Positions 50,993 to 62,505 of a stretch of 64,000 nucleotides of DNA are shown here, piece after piece. The notes under the pieces are model-generated. The model was given only the letters and a program-made list of their open reading frames with translations. It was not told the origin of the DNA and searched no databases. Made by a program: the position numbers and the translations under genes. The first letter of the stretch is position 1. Each line of letters opens with the position of its first letter. The stretch is taken from positions 21,393,707 through 21,457,706 of the forward strand of contig CM039464.1 in the NCBI GenBank assembly GCA_022414725.1, written 5' to 3'. This DNA is from Microglena sp. YARC. Its lineage: Eukaryota; Chlorophyta; Chlorophyceae; Chlamydomonadales; Chlamydomonadaceae.

Positions 50993-52303
50993 ATGAAGAC
51001 TGGAGAGAAGATCCCTGCACCTGGCTCTGGCAAGGACCAATTGGGCCCCATGTTTCGCGTCCTCATCAACCTGGATATCACAGGCAAGTCTTCATACAGT
51101 ATAATATAAATAAATATGTAAATATCAAGCCTTATTACGAGGCGTGAGGTTGGGGGGCCTGCCAGTTTGCTTTTACTAGGACCAACCACCATTATTTTTG
51201 CTACTGTCTAATCTGCATGTTTGGCTCCCTGGTTGGGTATCGCATGAGGGGACTTGGCATTGAAAGACGGTGAGCAGCCCAGAGTTGGCTGAATACATTT
51301 GAACAATCCAATCCAATCCAATTTAATTAAATCCAATCTATAGAATCCAATCCAATCCAATATCACAGGCAGCATGTCTAACGAGATCGAGGGTGTGAAG
51401 GTCATGGTGGCTCAGTTCGTGACCTTCCTTGAGACCATGAGCGTGCCCCTCCTATTCGCCATCGTCACCTTCACTGAGGACAGCCAGGGATGCTATGTGT
51501 CACTCAACGAGTTTTCCTCCTTCCAGGACACCCTGGCCTTTGTGGGCAGCATCAAGCTATGCCAACCTCCTGACCAACCTTTGGTCAGTGCAAACGGAGA
51601 AGATGGTGATGAGAATCAGAAGGCTGCTCTGCACCGCCTGATTGACCTGGACCCCCTTCCCACTGTCGGTTTCCTCATCACAGATGCCCTTCCCCACTTG
51701 GGAGCCAACAACATGCAGGGGACTACAGCTAGGAAGGAGCTGAGTTGGCTCCAGAACCGTGGCGTAGATTCTGATACAGCTAGGGACTTCTTCCGTGTCT
51801 TGGGCCTGGTCAAGGAGCATTTCCAGAATCTGCTGGTCATGAACTGTGTGATCTACAACCATGTGCCTGGGAACAATGTGTATGGTAGTGTGGCTCAGGA
51901 GACGGGTGGGATGCTGATGATACCCAGGAGTCGTACTGCAGACGTACTGGCAGAGGGAATGCTGCAGGTTGTGAAGACCGTGCTGAATCAGCTAGAGGGG
52001 GTCAGCAGTGAGGAAGTGACTGAGCTGGCTGGCTTTGATCTCTTTGACCTGAGCGGGCTGTCCCATAGGCAGACAGAGGCAGACCCCGCAGGTCTAATGT
52101 CCTTGGGGGACAACAGCACCATCTTCCAGATTGCCATGGAGCGCACTACTGAAGGTAAGCTAGCCTCACACAGTGATTGAACTACACAACGTGAGTTAGT
52201 ATACCGTTGTAGAACTAACATGATGAGGCATGCTCATAAGTCCCCCTTGACTCCGTCAAGCCGCAAGCACATTTGGAGTTCAGTAGGGCACCGGGTAAAA
52301 TGT

Positions 52304-52368
<65 letters not shown>

Positions 52369-55300
52369 CCATCACCATCATCATCACCATACATCACCAT
52401 CATCATCACCATACATCACCATCATCATCATGCTATGAGCTCATAGTGTATACTAGTTGGAACCAAGTTAGGCAACCCGCTTGGGTGGGTGTGCAGGGCT
52501 GGTGGATGCTCCACTCGGATGGTGTCTTTTTAAGCCCATGTGTCTGCATGAATGAGTGCCACAGTCAATAGGTCAAGTAAGCAAAGAAGACCCGATATCA
52601 AACAATGAAGATCCATTCTACATGAATAGAAGGGCTTGCACACCTGGCCTGCAAATGTGTAAAATGTTGAACCCTAGGATGGCTCCATTTAACCCTAGGA
52701 GGGCTCCATTTAACCCTAGGAAGGCTCCATTTAACCCTAGGAGGGCTCTTATAAACCCTAGGAGGACCCCATTTAACCGTAGGAGGGCCCCTTAAACCCT
52801 AAGAGGGCTCCAACAAACCCTAGGAGGGCTTAATTAAAAGAAAGACCATACTAATTCACTGGCAATTTGCTGCATGCAGTGTGCGGCCGCAAGTGGAGCA
52901 AGCGAGCAGTGGGAATGAGTGAGCCAGCAGATCAGCTTGAGTTTGTTTGGCAGGCTGCGCGCTATATTGTCCTACGGGGAGATCCCACCATCCCCGTCGA
53001 GACCACAGATGCTGACCTGGCATCCTTGCTGGCGCTCCATGAGCGTATCACCTCCAAGCTGAAGCCTGAGATCCGTGGCCACTTCAGCTTTGGGGAAGCA
53101 GATATTGAGCACCTGGCTGAGCTGGCAGCCAGTGCCAGGCTGGCGAGCGCGGTTGAGTCACCCACCACAAGTGTGATCTCCCTCGAGACTGTGGGGGATG
53201 CGCTGGCAGACGATGCTGACTGGGAGGATTGGCTTGCCACCGTGATGCGCATCCTCATGGGCTTCCCCATGAAGCTACAGCTGCCCTTGGATAGGAATGG
53301 CGCGCCTGACTTTGCTGACGCATGGTGAGTGGAATGAGCCTGTATGTCTGTGAGCTTTTGTTTAACTTTATTTCAGTCATGTGCTGCTGATGATGCTTGG
53401 TGAGTGGTATGAGCCTGTATGCTTGTCAGCTTTTGTTTGACTTTATTTCAGTCATGTGCTGCTGCTGCTGATGATTATGGTGAAATTTTCCTGGTGCCCT
53501 ACTGGACTCCAAATGTGCCCGCTGCCTGCCAGTCAAGGGGGACTTGTGAACATCATGGTTTAACATCATGGTACAGCTGTAGCGCAGGGGGATTGGAACT
53601 TGATCAAGAGAGGCAACATGCATGAATGTAGCTTTACATTTTACTGCTAACACCAACACCAGCCGAACTGCATCTGCTCACACAACCCATGCCCCCCTCT
53701 ACACCCATACCCATACCTACCCTTTCTCACCCTGGCTTACGCCCCCTCATCTCTCTCTCACCCCTGTTCCAAACACCACATGAGAAGATCCATACATGCT
53801 TGATTCATGAACCATAACCCTGCTCCCTTGGCAACCCAACACCTGCTAGCCTGCTGTTCATCTCCCCCTCCTTTTGTCCCACCACACCCACCCTAACACG
53901 CTTGTGTGTCACACCCTTGCCCAGGTCTGCCGTCTCTCTGGCCCTGGGCTGCGACAAGATGAGCTCTGCAGACTTCTTGCGCATGTTGGGAGACAACCCT
54001 ACAGCTGTGGGACCCACAGACCGAGAGGAGCACAACGCTTTTCTTCTGACTGCTGAGCCAAAGGACTCATTGGCCTTGTTGATTTTCAAGGTCGCCAGTG
54101 GGACTCAGGTGCTCAACTACATCACTGGAATCCTGATGGGCGCCAAGGGCTTCCTTCCAAACCTCCATTGTGGAATCACCTCTAGCAGCTTGGTGCGCCT
54201 GGTGCACTCAGAGTCGGCCCTGACAGAGTTCCAGTGGGGCCAGGCGGAGCAGCTAGTTCATACGCTGCGTCTCGTCCACCGTTGCCCTGCCAAGAGCCTA
54301 GCTCACAAGCTGAAGCATGAGGGTTTGGCTAACCCGGCTGACCCCCTCTCCAAGCTCGTGGCTGTGGCCGTCAGGCTGGCACCAGGGACAGATCAGCAGA
54401 AGTCTGTACTACAGCTTGTCCTGCACGAGTGGGTGGCTATCATGCTACAGAAGCACTACGGCAAGCAGACACCCGAAAATGACGAGAAGTACATCGACTC
54501 GCTGATGCAGTACATCCCCTTGGAGGCACTGCTTCCTGGAAGTGAGAGGGAGATCCAACCTACTAGCGAGCTGCATGTGCTGGAGCTTGAGGAAAAGGCG
54601 ATTGTCGAGAAGTTGGCAACTAGTTGGGAGGAGGCATGCCTCCAGCGCTTGCACCACGGAGTCCCTGGGTCTGACATACCCCCCCACTGTGTGATGGCAC
54701 GCTTTGAGCAGGCCGCAAACCGAATGCTGCGTCTGTTGATGCCAAACGAGGGAGCAGGAGCTGTTGAGGTGTCAACTGTGTGGCCCCAGTGGCAGGTAGG
54801 AGTGCTCCAGGCCATCCTGCTGAGATATCGTGGGGCTAGGTACAAGTGCCTGGGGCCTGTGGATGGCACCCTTTCTGAGCTGGGGTGGGAGCGAGTGGAA
54901 GTTCCCAGCTTGGGGGCCTTGGTCGTGGAGCGCATGCAACAGGCAGCTGCCAAGAAGCTGCAAAGCTACAGACAGGAAAGGCTGGCACATGCAACAGAAT
55001 GCCTCCTGTCAGCGGCAGCGGCAGCTGTTGTGAGCGCTGGCTCTGAGGACGGAGTGGTTGAGGTGCTGCAGGGCATGTACATGGAAACCTCAGGTGTCCA
55101 TGTTCTCCAGACACGCCCTGGGCAGCTTCCCATTGGACCTGTGGCTCGAGTGGTTGATGTGGTCGGCAGGCTAGACAGGAGCAACGTACCGCACATCCTT
55201 GAGCGCCTGGGGGACAAGCCCCTGAAGCAGGAGGTCCTCCGTGGCCTGGTCCTGGGAGGCTGGACTACATTGCCCCCCCAAGCTCTGAGGAGCTCCTCGG

Positions 55301-55677
55301 TGGTGTGGAACGCATGTGCTGCCTATCCTGATATGTTGGAAGTGCTGATGTCGGCATCCAAGTGCGCACGCACCAGTGGATGCAACAGGCATGGGCACTC
55401 GGCAGAGCTGAACTACCCAGGCCCATGCGGATGGAGGTTGGAGTACCAGGAGCAGAGGCTAGTTAACGTGCCCCTCAAGCCCCTTGTAAAGACATATTTG
55501 ACCCAGATGCAGCGCTTCACTGAAATGTCAAAGAGGGCACGGAGCATGTGTGGTGTGTCGGAGAAGGCGGACGAGGTGGAGGCGGTGCTGAGGGATTATC
55601 AAGATGCGAACCGCCTGGGGCATGCCCAAGGCCGGGTGGAGGCGATCTTGGGCTGTGAATTGTCGGCTGTGGAGTAG
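50993..55677 (+). CDS. von Willebrand factor A domain protein, about 1024 residues, four exons
   Basis: Exons 50982-51083 (ATG at 50993), 51369-52154, 52880-53324 and 53925-55677 chain in phase to TAG. The VWA domain occupies about residues 20-220. The metal-ion site reads D-I-T-G-S-M across the first junction (LINL-DITGSM-SNEIEGVK), a DxTxS form of the usual DxSxS, followed later by VGFLITDALPHLG. The remaining roughly 700 residues are mostly helical and Leu/Ala/Glu-rich, with a Cys-containing stretch near the C terminus (KCARTSGCNRHGHS, then YPGPCGWRLEYQEQRLVNV). I know no family name for it. No signal peptide or membrane segment is seen, so it is probably intracellular. The N terminus may be longer, since the first exon starts at an acceptor-like ccccaacag upstream of the ATG. 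Intron 1 is unusual (see findings). Confidence 0.85.
51075..51371 (+). other. 285-bp intron flanked by a 12-bp direct repeat; GC-AG type
   Basis: atatcacaggca occurs at 51075-51086 and 51360-51371, spanning both splice sites. The splice is CACAG|gcaagt ... atcacag|GCAGC, a GC-AG intron. The interior has a CR-family copy (51125-51190) and a 3' (aatcc)n tract (51300-51360). Confidence 0.85.
52300..52435 (+). repeat. (ATC)n microsatellite
   Basis: catcatcatc with acatcaccat interruptions in intron 2 of the VWA gene. Confidence 0.97.
52665..52835 (+). repeat. 20-bp repeat aaccctaggagggctccatt
   Basis: About eight copies with single-base changes. It resembles a degenerate CCCTA-type sequence but is not a telomere repeat. 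Confidence 0.9.
53320..53475 (+). repeat. 78-bp tandem duplication spanning the donor of VWA exon 3
   Basis: gacgcatg|gtgagtggaatgagcctg and gatgcttg|gtgagtggtatgagcctg are followed by the same agcttttgtttaactttatt, tcagtcatgtgctgctg. Confidence 0.85.
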
Positions 55678-56190
55678 ATGTTGAAGCCAACCCACATGCG
55701 CATGTGTGTGTTGATGTGTGTGCATTTATGTGTGTGTGTTTCAGTCCGGAACAGCCAGATCGGCTAGTGGATAGCCAGATAGGCTAGTAGGACCTCCCCA
55801 CGATTGATTGATAAATTGTCATTGGAGGGTGATTTGCAAAACCCAAGAATTAGCTTGGGGCCTACTGCCCAACATATCGCTCCTTAAGATAATGGTGGAG
55901 GGATGAAAGAAATGTACCTACATAGTTATGATAGTACAGAGAGGCTGAACCATTTGCTGCAGGTCTTATGGTCAGGCAGCAGACAGACTTGAATGTTTTA
56001 GATAGTTGTATATAATGCAGTTTATTTGGGCACAGCCAGATAGCCAAATGGGACTCGCCTCCTCGAATGTACAGTAGGAGTGGGACCTTGTATACCACAT
56101 AGTAACCACAATCTTGTGCGTTGCTTCGTTTTTTCAAGCTCCAGGGTGGGTCATTGATTTCCCCCAGTCCGTCATTATTTATTTATTTGT
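55678..56190. other. 3' flank of the VWA gene
   Basis: A gtgtgtg stretch and a minus-strand LINE-tail-like gatagccagataggctagta. No gene seen. Confidence 0.4.
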
Positions 56191-56194
56191 TTGT

Positions 56195-56500
56195 TTTGTA
56201 TTACATTACATTACATTACATGTTAAAGTCTACTTGACACCGCGAGGGTGTATGAGACTCTGTGCTTTAAACAAAAAGAAAAAGCACCCACAAAGCAAAA
56301 AACCCCATTACATCAGGGGTGTGTCGAGGACAAACAAACCAAACTCCCAACCACCGTTTTGGTGGCGTAGGTATTAAACCCCTTAGAGCCGGACCCAGAT
56401 CTCAACCACTTACAGTGGCGGAGGTAAGAAGCTGACAAATGAGAAGTCACAAGAAGAAGAAAAAAAGGGATGATAAATTACGGTGCCACTAAGCAGTCCA
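56195..56500 (+). mobile_element. R290 retroposon copy
   Basis: (acatt)n then gttaaagtctacttgacacc, accaccgttttggtggcgta and gtgccactaagcagtccagg. It differs from 37365-37645 at only about ten positions, so both insertions are recent. Confidence 0.85.
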
Positions 56501-56639
56501 GGGTTTCCTGTCTTGCTCTTCTACAAGTAGAAAGATAGTCGGCTAGGTTGCTCCAAAAAGACTTAGTGCCATTTCCATTCATAAAGGTTCTGAATGTGGA
56601 ATCGCAGAATTCCACATTCCATACGGTTAAGTTGGTATC

Positions 56640-56800
56640 CTCATGGACATGCCTATAAATATCTGTAAACAGCTTCTGGTAGCGGAGGCGAATATCATTA
56701 TGTCGGAGGCGAATATCATTGTATGTATGGGAAGTATTCCCCTAGTTAGCGGAGGCGAATATCATTGTATGTATGGGAAGTATTCCCCTAGTCTTTCGTT
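56640..56800 (+). repeat. short tandem duplication gcggaggcgaatatcattgt
   Basis: Two full and two partial copies of gcgaatatcattgtatgtat, gggaagtattcccctag. The rest of 56500-57260 shows no gene. Confidence 0.8.
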
Positions 56801-57267
56801 TTGTCCCCTCTTGGCCACCATGTTGCCCTTAGTATTGCGACTGCAGCAGATATTGCATATCCCTCGTTGTGTTTATATATGACTGACCTGATAGCAAGTA
56901 AATAAGTAATGGAATTTGTAAATCCTGTTATTTTTGACAAAATCGATAAATTCTCTGTGTGGGCCCGCGCAAGGAGATGAACCATCCTTTAGAGTGGTAA
57001 TCCTTTCATCAAACAAATTCCCTAATTTTGCCGTTCTAAGCCGTCTGCACCCCCAAACGGAAAAATTCTCTCTCCATCTCAATGGTCGTGTCTCTAGTTT
57101 GATTCCTATTTTTATTTTTACTAGATTGTTTGTTTGTTTTCTAGGTTTGTGCCTCAAAAACCCCCATGCTTCCTGTTATACAATTGGATGGTAGGCAGGC
57201 TGTGCTGGTCCTGTTTCGGCACTGATTTGATGAGTTTGTGTAACGAACCCTCTCTCTCTGTGTCCAG

Positions 57268-57375
57268 GGGCAGGCCAAATAGGCTAAAGGGACTTGCCCA
57301 ACCGTGACAGGAAGTGCTACAAAGAAAAAGCATTGATGAACAGAATCCCAAACAATCGTTTCACCGATGCGGGCC
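57268..57375 (-). mobile_element. LINE 3'-tail, minus strand
   Basis: gtccaggggcaggccaaata, acttgcccaaccgtgacagg and caatcgtttcaccgatgcgg. Confidence 0.8.
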
Positions 57376-57609
57376 CATACATTGTGATTAAATCATCATC
57401 CCATATGGAATGACAATTGAATTGTAGGTACTAGGCTCCCACTCTCCCGGACCCCGTTTTATTGAGGTAATGTGAAAAAGGAGCTCATATGCAGTCAATT
57501 TGTTTGTTCCCAGGCCTTTTAGGTAGCTACTAGAAGGTACCACAGGCTCTTGAGGTCGATATGTCAACATGTGTTAGCCTGCTTCAACCCTTCATTATGG
57601 TAGATGATT

Positions 57610-57825
57610 TTTTTGGCGGAGCCCCCCCTTCTGGGTTTGGGAGCCCCCAGGGTTACCCCATTGTCCGTTTGTGAGACCAACCGAACGACCGACTGACCGA
57701 AAAATTGAAGCCTGACACTTCAGCCACCTGTCCTAACCAACTGGATTCGGTCAGCTCCATCGCTGCCACCTGTCGTTCTGTTGCCAACACACTCAGCCAA
57801 ATTTCGCTGCACAGAACTTGTCAAG
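57610..57825 (+). repeat. PR-family copy
   Basis: tttttggcggagcccccct, gggagcccccagggttaccc and ctgccacctgtcgttctg. At 58015-58200 a 60-base block (tgccattgccatagaatagc) is repeated three times. Confidence 0.75.
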
Positions 57826-58754
57826 GCCGAAAGCACCATAGGACTTGTCAAAGCCAAAAGCACAATCCAATACCAATATGAATTTTGAAAGCACGACTTT
57901 ATCAAACTCTCCATGTGTTACTGCAGATAACAACGTTACAACAATTGATCACGTCAACTGGATACAAGGTCTAACACTTCATTATCAATGGGGAGTCCAG
58001 GAGCTTTTTTTGTTTAACGGTTATACATGCCATTGCCATAGAATAGCAGTAGGTTACTAAACTATTTGTGTGTGTACCGGTTATAACTTGTACATGCCAT
58101 TGCCATAGAATAGCAGTAGGTTACTAAACTGTTTTGTGTGTGTGTACCGGTTATAACTTATAAGTGCCATTGCCATAGAATAGCAGTGGGTAACTAATCG
58201 TCTCCCTGTCCACAGGCAGTTTTGACAGCCTGTACATGGCTGCCGGACATTTTAATCAGATTGATCTCTTCTTCCTTTTCCACTAGCTGTCCATCGCTTC
58301 AAGACGACATGGACATGGCTCCGTCATAACGACATGGACGGGGTGCTCAGCTGCTACTCCAAGCCATTTGATGTGCTCACTCATCGCCCCAAACCTCATC
58401 CACAGCCTGGTGACGTTTTAGTCGCACCTGCAATTCAGATAAGTCAAACATCCCACACCACATAAGTACAAAACAATAGCAAACCCTACTGGTTGGGGGC
58501 CCAGTGCAAGCAAACGGGCTGCCCCCCTCAACCTCACACCTCATTTATTTTATTTTACAAAAAAGAAGAAGACGATGACTAGCAAGACAATGATCGACTT
58601 GTCATCTTCACGCCTCTGCTTTGGGAAGGGTCAACTCAAGCGCCTCATACCCACCTACCTACCCACTTACCTACCTACCCACCCACCTACCCACTTACCC
58701 ACCTACCCACCTACCTACCCACTTACCTACTTACCCACCCACCTACCCACCCAG

Positions 58755-58860
58755 ATCCAATGCCATCCCTGATGTAAGCGGGTGGAGCCAGCAAGAGAAG
58801 CTTCTATTGCTGGAGGGCCTTGAGATGTTTGGTGACAACTGGGCAGAGGTGGCAGAGCAC
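58755..58860 (+). CDS. orphan SWI3/SMARCC-type SANT exon
   Basis: The exon, with acceptor cacccag at 58754 and donor gtgatg at 58861, encodes SNAIPDVSGWSQQEKLLLLE, GLEMFGDNWAEVAEHV. The spacing LLLLEgLEMfgDNW without an extra residue fits the SANT domain of SWI3/SMARCC chromatin-remodelling subunits better than ADA2. The expected next exon (GTK-x-KAQC...) is not found before the convergent gene begins at 60.7 kb. Candidate upstream exons at 58204-58240 and 58288-58430 (frame VHRFKTTWTWLRHNDMDG) are weak. It is a gene fragment, or a gene whose other exons I cannot see. The donor segment gtgatgcatgtgatgg is tandemly repeated. Confidence 0.6.
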
Positions 58861-58928
58861 GTGATGCATGTGATGGTACACATGTGATGCATGTGATGGA
58901 ACACATTCGATAAAAAAGCCAGCACTGT

Positions 58929-59115
58929 TTCGTTTTGGGGCTACCTGTTGCAGCTTCTTGGCAGCTCCATTCACCCACCCTTGGGCCAAACCTGAAGCTA
59001 GCAAGTGCGTCTGAAAGCTGGCACGACAGGAATCCCAATGCAGCCGTAATCTGTGGGTTTGACTTGGTTGCTGGCTGATGGAGCTGGGTGGAAGCTGCTA
59101 CGCGTAGCCCACAAA
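58929..59115 (+). mobile_element. MITE-3 copy
   Basis: gtttcgttttggggctacct, gttgcagcttcttggcagct ... ggtggaagctgctacgcgta. Close in sequence to copy 1139-1309. Confidence 0.8.
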
Positions 59116-59189
59116 TGAAGCAGTGCATGGCAGAATTGTACAATTAAATCATCTCCGCAGCACTCAGGGATTTCCATTGGTAAAATGAT

Positions 59190-59500
59190 ATGTTGGGGGC
59201 CAGTTCATCAGTGCTTGTTTTCGCTTTAGCCCCTCGTGATCAGGGTACTTCCAAGCGCGCACTTTTGCGCGGTGGCGCGCTGCCTTTTTGAGCCCCACTG
59301 CGCGTTTCGCGCAGTTTTTTGAAACCCCATGTGGGCGCAGGAAGCAATTTTTGCGCTTTTTGCACTTCTAAGCGCAGTTTTATTCTTTCAAGTGCGCTAT
59401 AGCGCTGGCCAATTTGGTCAATGGAAGTACCCTGCTCGTGATATCGAGGTTGTGCAAGTCCCTTGAGCCTATTTGGCTACCCCTGGAATGGAACATACAT
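59190..59500 (+). mobile_element. LINE 3'-tail copy interrupted by a hAT MITE
   Basis: gggggccagttcatcagtgc, then the MITE (59240-59434), then ttgtgcaagtcccttgagcc and tatttggctacccctgg. Confidence 0.85.
59240..59434 (+). mobile_element. hAT-type MITE, copy 2, with perfect 8-bp target duplication
   Basis: TIRs CAGGGTACTTCCA / TGGAAGTACCCTG. Target duplication CTCGTGAT at 59232-59239 and 59435-59442. 195 bp, GCGC-rich interior, same family as 17684-17879 but opposite orientation. No transposase in the window. Confidence 0.95.
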
Positions 59501-59509
59501 ATACTCATG

Positions 59510-59790
59510 GCCAAGGATTGGTGGTTGGCCCCAGTGCAAGCAATCGGGTTGGCCCCCTCAACCTCACGCCTCGTAATAAGGCATACTATTTATATAATTC
59601 ATGGCCAAGGCTGTGCCCCACAGTTAATTTGGACTAACATAGACAGGTCCAACTTAGCCGCACAAGACAGGTCCAGTTCAGCAGTAAATTTGGACTAACA
59701 TGGACAGGTCCAACTTAGCCGCACAAGACAGGTCCAGTTCAGCAGTAAATTTGGACTAGCATGGACAGGTCCAACTTAGCCGCATGCTAT
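59510..59790 (+). repeat. CR-family copy and a 59-bp tandem repeat
   Basis: CR copy at 59515-59590 (cccctcaacctcacgcctcg). Then three copies of taatttggactaacatagac, aggtccaacttagccgcaca (59635-59785). At 59860-59975 a ttggatagtcaaaggttgga repeat follows. Confidence 0.85.
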
Positions 59791-60244
59791 AACAGGACAG
59801 CATAACAAAAGCTGCTGTACAGAATACATTATAAATCAAAGAGGGAAATTGTTCTGCTCATGTTTGGATAGTCAAAGGTTGGATAGCCATGTTGTCCTGT
59901 TTCGTTTGGATAGTCATCTTTGGATAGTCAAAGGTTGGATAGCTAAGTCGTGTTTGGATATCCAAGTTGTCCCTGTTGCACACCCAGCTCCTAAGGGTCC
60001 GCGTCAATATACAGACCCCACAAGCAAAGGCTCTACAATCTTGAACTGCACTAGTATACTCATTCGCCCACCCACCCTGATCTACCTCGTGAAACGCATC
60101 CACAAACTCACCAACATTTAAACAAGATATGCCACCTCAACAAATAGTTGCGCTACTGCCACCACACCATATCCATTCCCTCATCCCCAAAACCCCCACC
60201 AACCCACCCTACTCAACCCGAGCCAGCCCAAACCCATCCTGCCC

Positions 60245-60449
60245 CAGGGATTTTCTTTTCCGCTATGTATAGCGATCGCTCGTTTTGACCCTGTTTTGGC
60301 GAAATTATCACTATAGGGTTTAGGGTTGTAAACATTCAAGTTTTTTTTCCTTAACAAAGCTATAAAAGGCCATAAAAAGCTGTCCCTGGAGGAGGCTTAA
60401 AACCAAAAAGCTAGGAAAACCCACTTTCAGATTTGAAAATAAATCCCTG
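60245..60449 (+). mobile_element. MITE-2, best copy
   Basis: Ends CAGGGATTTTC and AAATCCCTG. Flanked by cctgccc on both sides (7-8 bp). Contains ccgctatgtatagcgatcgc, ctgtccctggaggaggctta and ccactttcagatttgaaaat. hAT-like by TIR and duplication length. Length 205 bp. Confidence 0.85.
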
Positions 60450-60497
60450 CCTGCCCCCCACCCTCATCCCAACCCGCATTCCCACTTCCACCACTCA

Positions 60498-60585
60498 CAT
60501 CCTTGGCCTCTTTGCGTTTTGCCGCCTGTTTCTGTTCTGCCGCCTTATCTCTCAGCCCTGGTAGGCCCAGGGCATGACCCAGCCC
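60498..60585 (-). repeat. copy of the 3' end and donor of the 60719-60858 exon
   Basis: The last 85 exon bases (frame HALGLPGLRDKAAEQKQAAK) and the ccaccactcac donor flank are duplicated 220 bases downstream, in transcription sense, of the full exon. C-rich filler between them is also repeated. Confidence 0.85.
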
Positions 60586-60718
60586 AAACCCACCCTGCCC
60601 CCCACCCTCATCCCCAACACCCCCACTCCCCCACCCACCCCTGCTCAACCCGACCCAGCCCCAACCAACCCTGCCCCCCACCCTCATCCCAAGCCACATT
60701 CCCACTTCCACCACTCAC

Positions 60719-61042
60719 ATCCTTGGCCTCTTTCCGTTTTGCCGCCAGTTTCTGTTCTGCCGCCTTATCTCTCAGCCCTGGTAGGCCCAGGGCATGACTC
60801 AGCAAGCGCCTGGCCACGGCTGCTGTGGTTGCTGGACGCACACGAGGGGGAAGAAGCTCTGAAGCCAAGCAGGTGAGGCAAGGGGTTAGCAATGGGGAAG
60901 AACCATTATTGCACATAGCTGAATGACGGAGGGAGTGAACATTTTTTTTCTCCGTGCCACGCGTCGCTAATTTAGTGATTCGGTGCCACCCTAGTGTGAC
61001 GAGCTGCCCCCCGAACTCTGCAGAGGGCGAAGCGCGGAGCCT

Positions 61043-61086
<44 letters not shown>

Positions 61087-62474
61087 GGTTCTGACTAGTT
61101 TAGCCAAACACATGCGTCACCATGCAGAAGAAAAAAATCAGTGGGAGTGAAACATTAATGTGGTGATGGATGAGGAAAAGGGAAGCCCAACAGGTTCATG
61201 TGCCATTGGTATGTTGTACAAATATCATCTGTGAGATATGCATGATCTTTGTAGCATTCGACATATGCGACATGTGCAATCCATTATGCATTTATATGCC
61301 TGCACAATTATATCTTGATGTGCCGTGTGTTTGATAAACCATGTGCAAACAGAGAAGAGTCCCAATGCTGCAGATTGCTATGCCGGATGCATGACAATTG
61401 ATTTAGAACCATCCAGGGGATGATTTGGATTTGGGTCTCGTAGTTCGTTGTTCGTACCTCCACTTTTTCAGGCATTCTCAGAGTTCTCGATTCTCAGGCA
61501 AACAATTCAGAATTCTCAGGCAAATTCTAAATTTGGGGTATGAAGTACGAACTGTTTCGAAAACCCAAATCCAAATCATCCACTGAGTTGCCATAATGAT
61601 GTCGTCATTGTTTCCACATAAGGTCCTGAGTGCACTATTAAAACAGAAGGAGCTAGTCACGAATATTTTCCTTTCCAGGGTTATTTCGAAGAACAGGAGC
61701 CGGTGCCTTATGTAGCACCATGGTGCTCCAACTAGCCTTCTGGGTGCTAGTAGCAGCTTTTTTGCCCCCCAGAAGCACCCCCTAAAGGCTCCTACGTAGC
61801 ACCCCCAAAACACCAAGGCACGGAAGGTAGCACTTGCGCTACAGTAAGTAGCACCATAAAGACATAAATAAATAAATATGGAAATAAATATATAAATATG
61901 GAAATAAATATATAAATAAATAAATAGTATACATACAATAAATAAACAAGTAGCACCATAAATACAAGTTATGCTCGTTCGTGTTTACCTTATGGTTTAC
62001 CCATTACTCTTTGTTGTGCCTGCTACCCGTGATTTCCTTTACCTGAGTCCACGATGTAATACTCGTTTCCTTACAACATCTCATATTTCCAGTAGCTAAA
62101 AGAGCTCTGTGCAACATATTACGACTAGTAGCACCATACAAAATGCTGTAACTTTATCTCACCAATGTCAATGCTAAGCTTGGCCGACTAGTAGCACCAC
62201 AAATAAATTGCTGTAACCTTCTCTCACTTATGGCAGTGCTAAGCTTGGCCGACTAATAGCACCGTACTTAAAAGGCTGTAACCATCTCTCACCAATGTCA
62301 GTGCTAAGCTTGGCTGACTAGTAGCACCATACATAAAATGCTGCAACCTTCTATCACTAATGTCAGTGCTAAGCTTGGCGGCTTCAGATGCCTCAGTCTG
62401 CTGTGGTGGAGTCCTACATCGAAAGGATTACACTGGGTGTTGGAGTACGCTACTCAACACCATCATTTGCCCCC

Positions 62475-62505
<31 letters not shown>

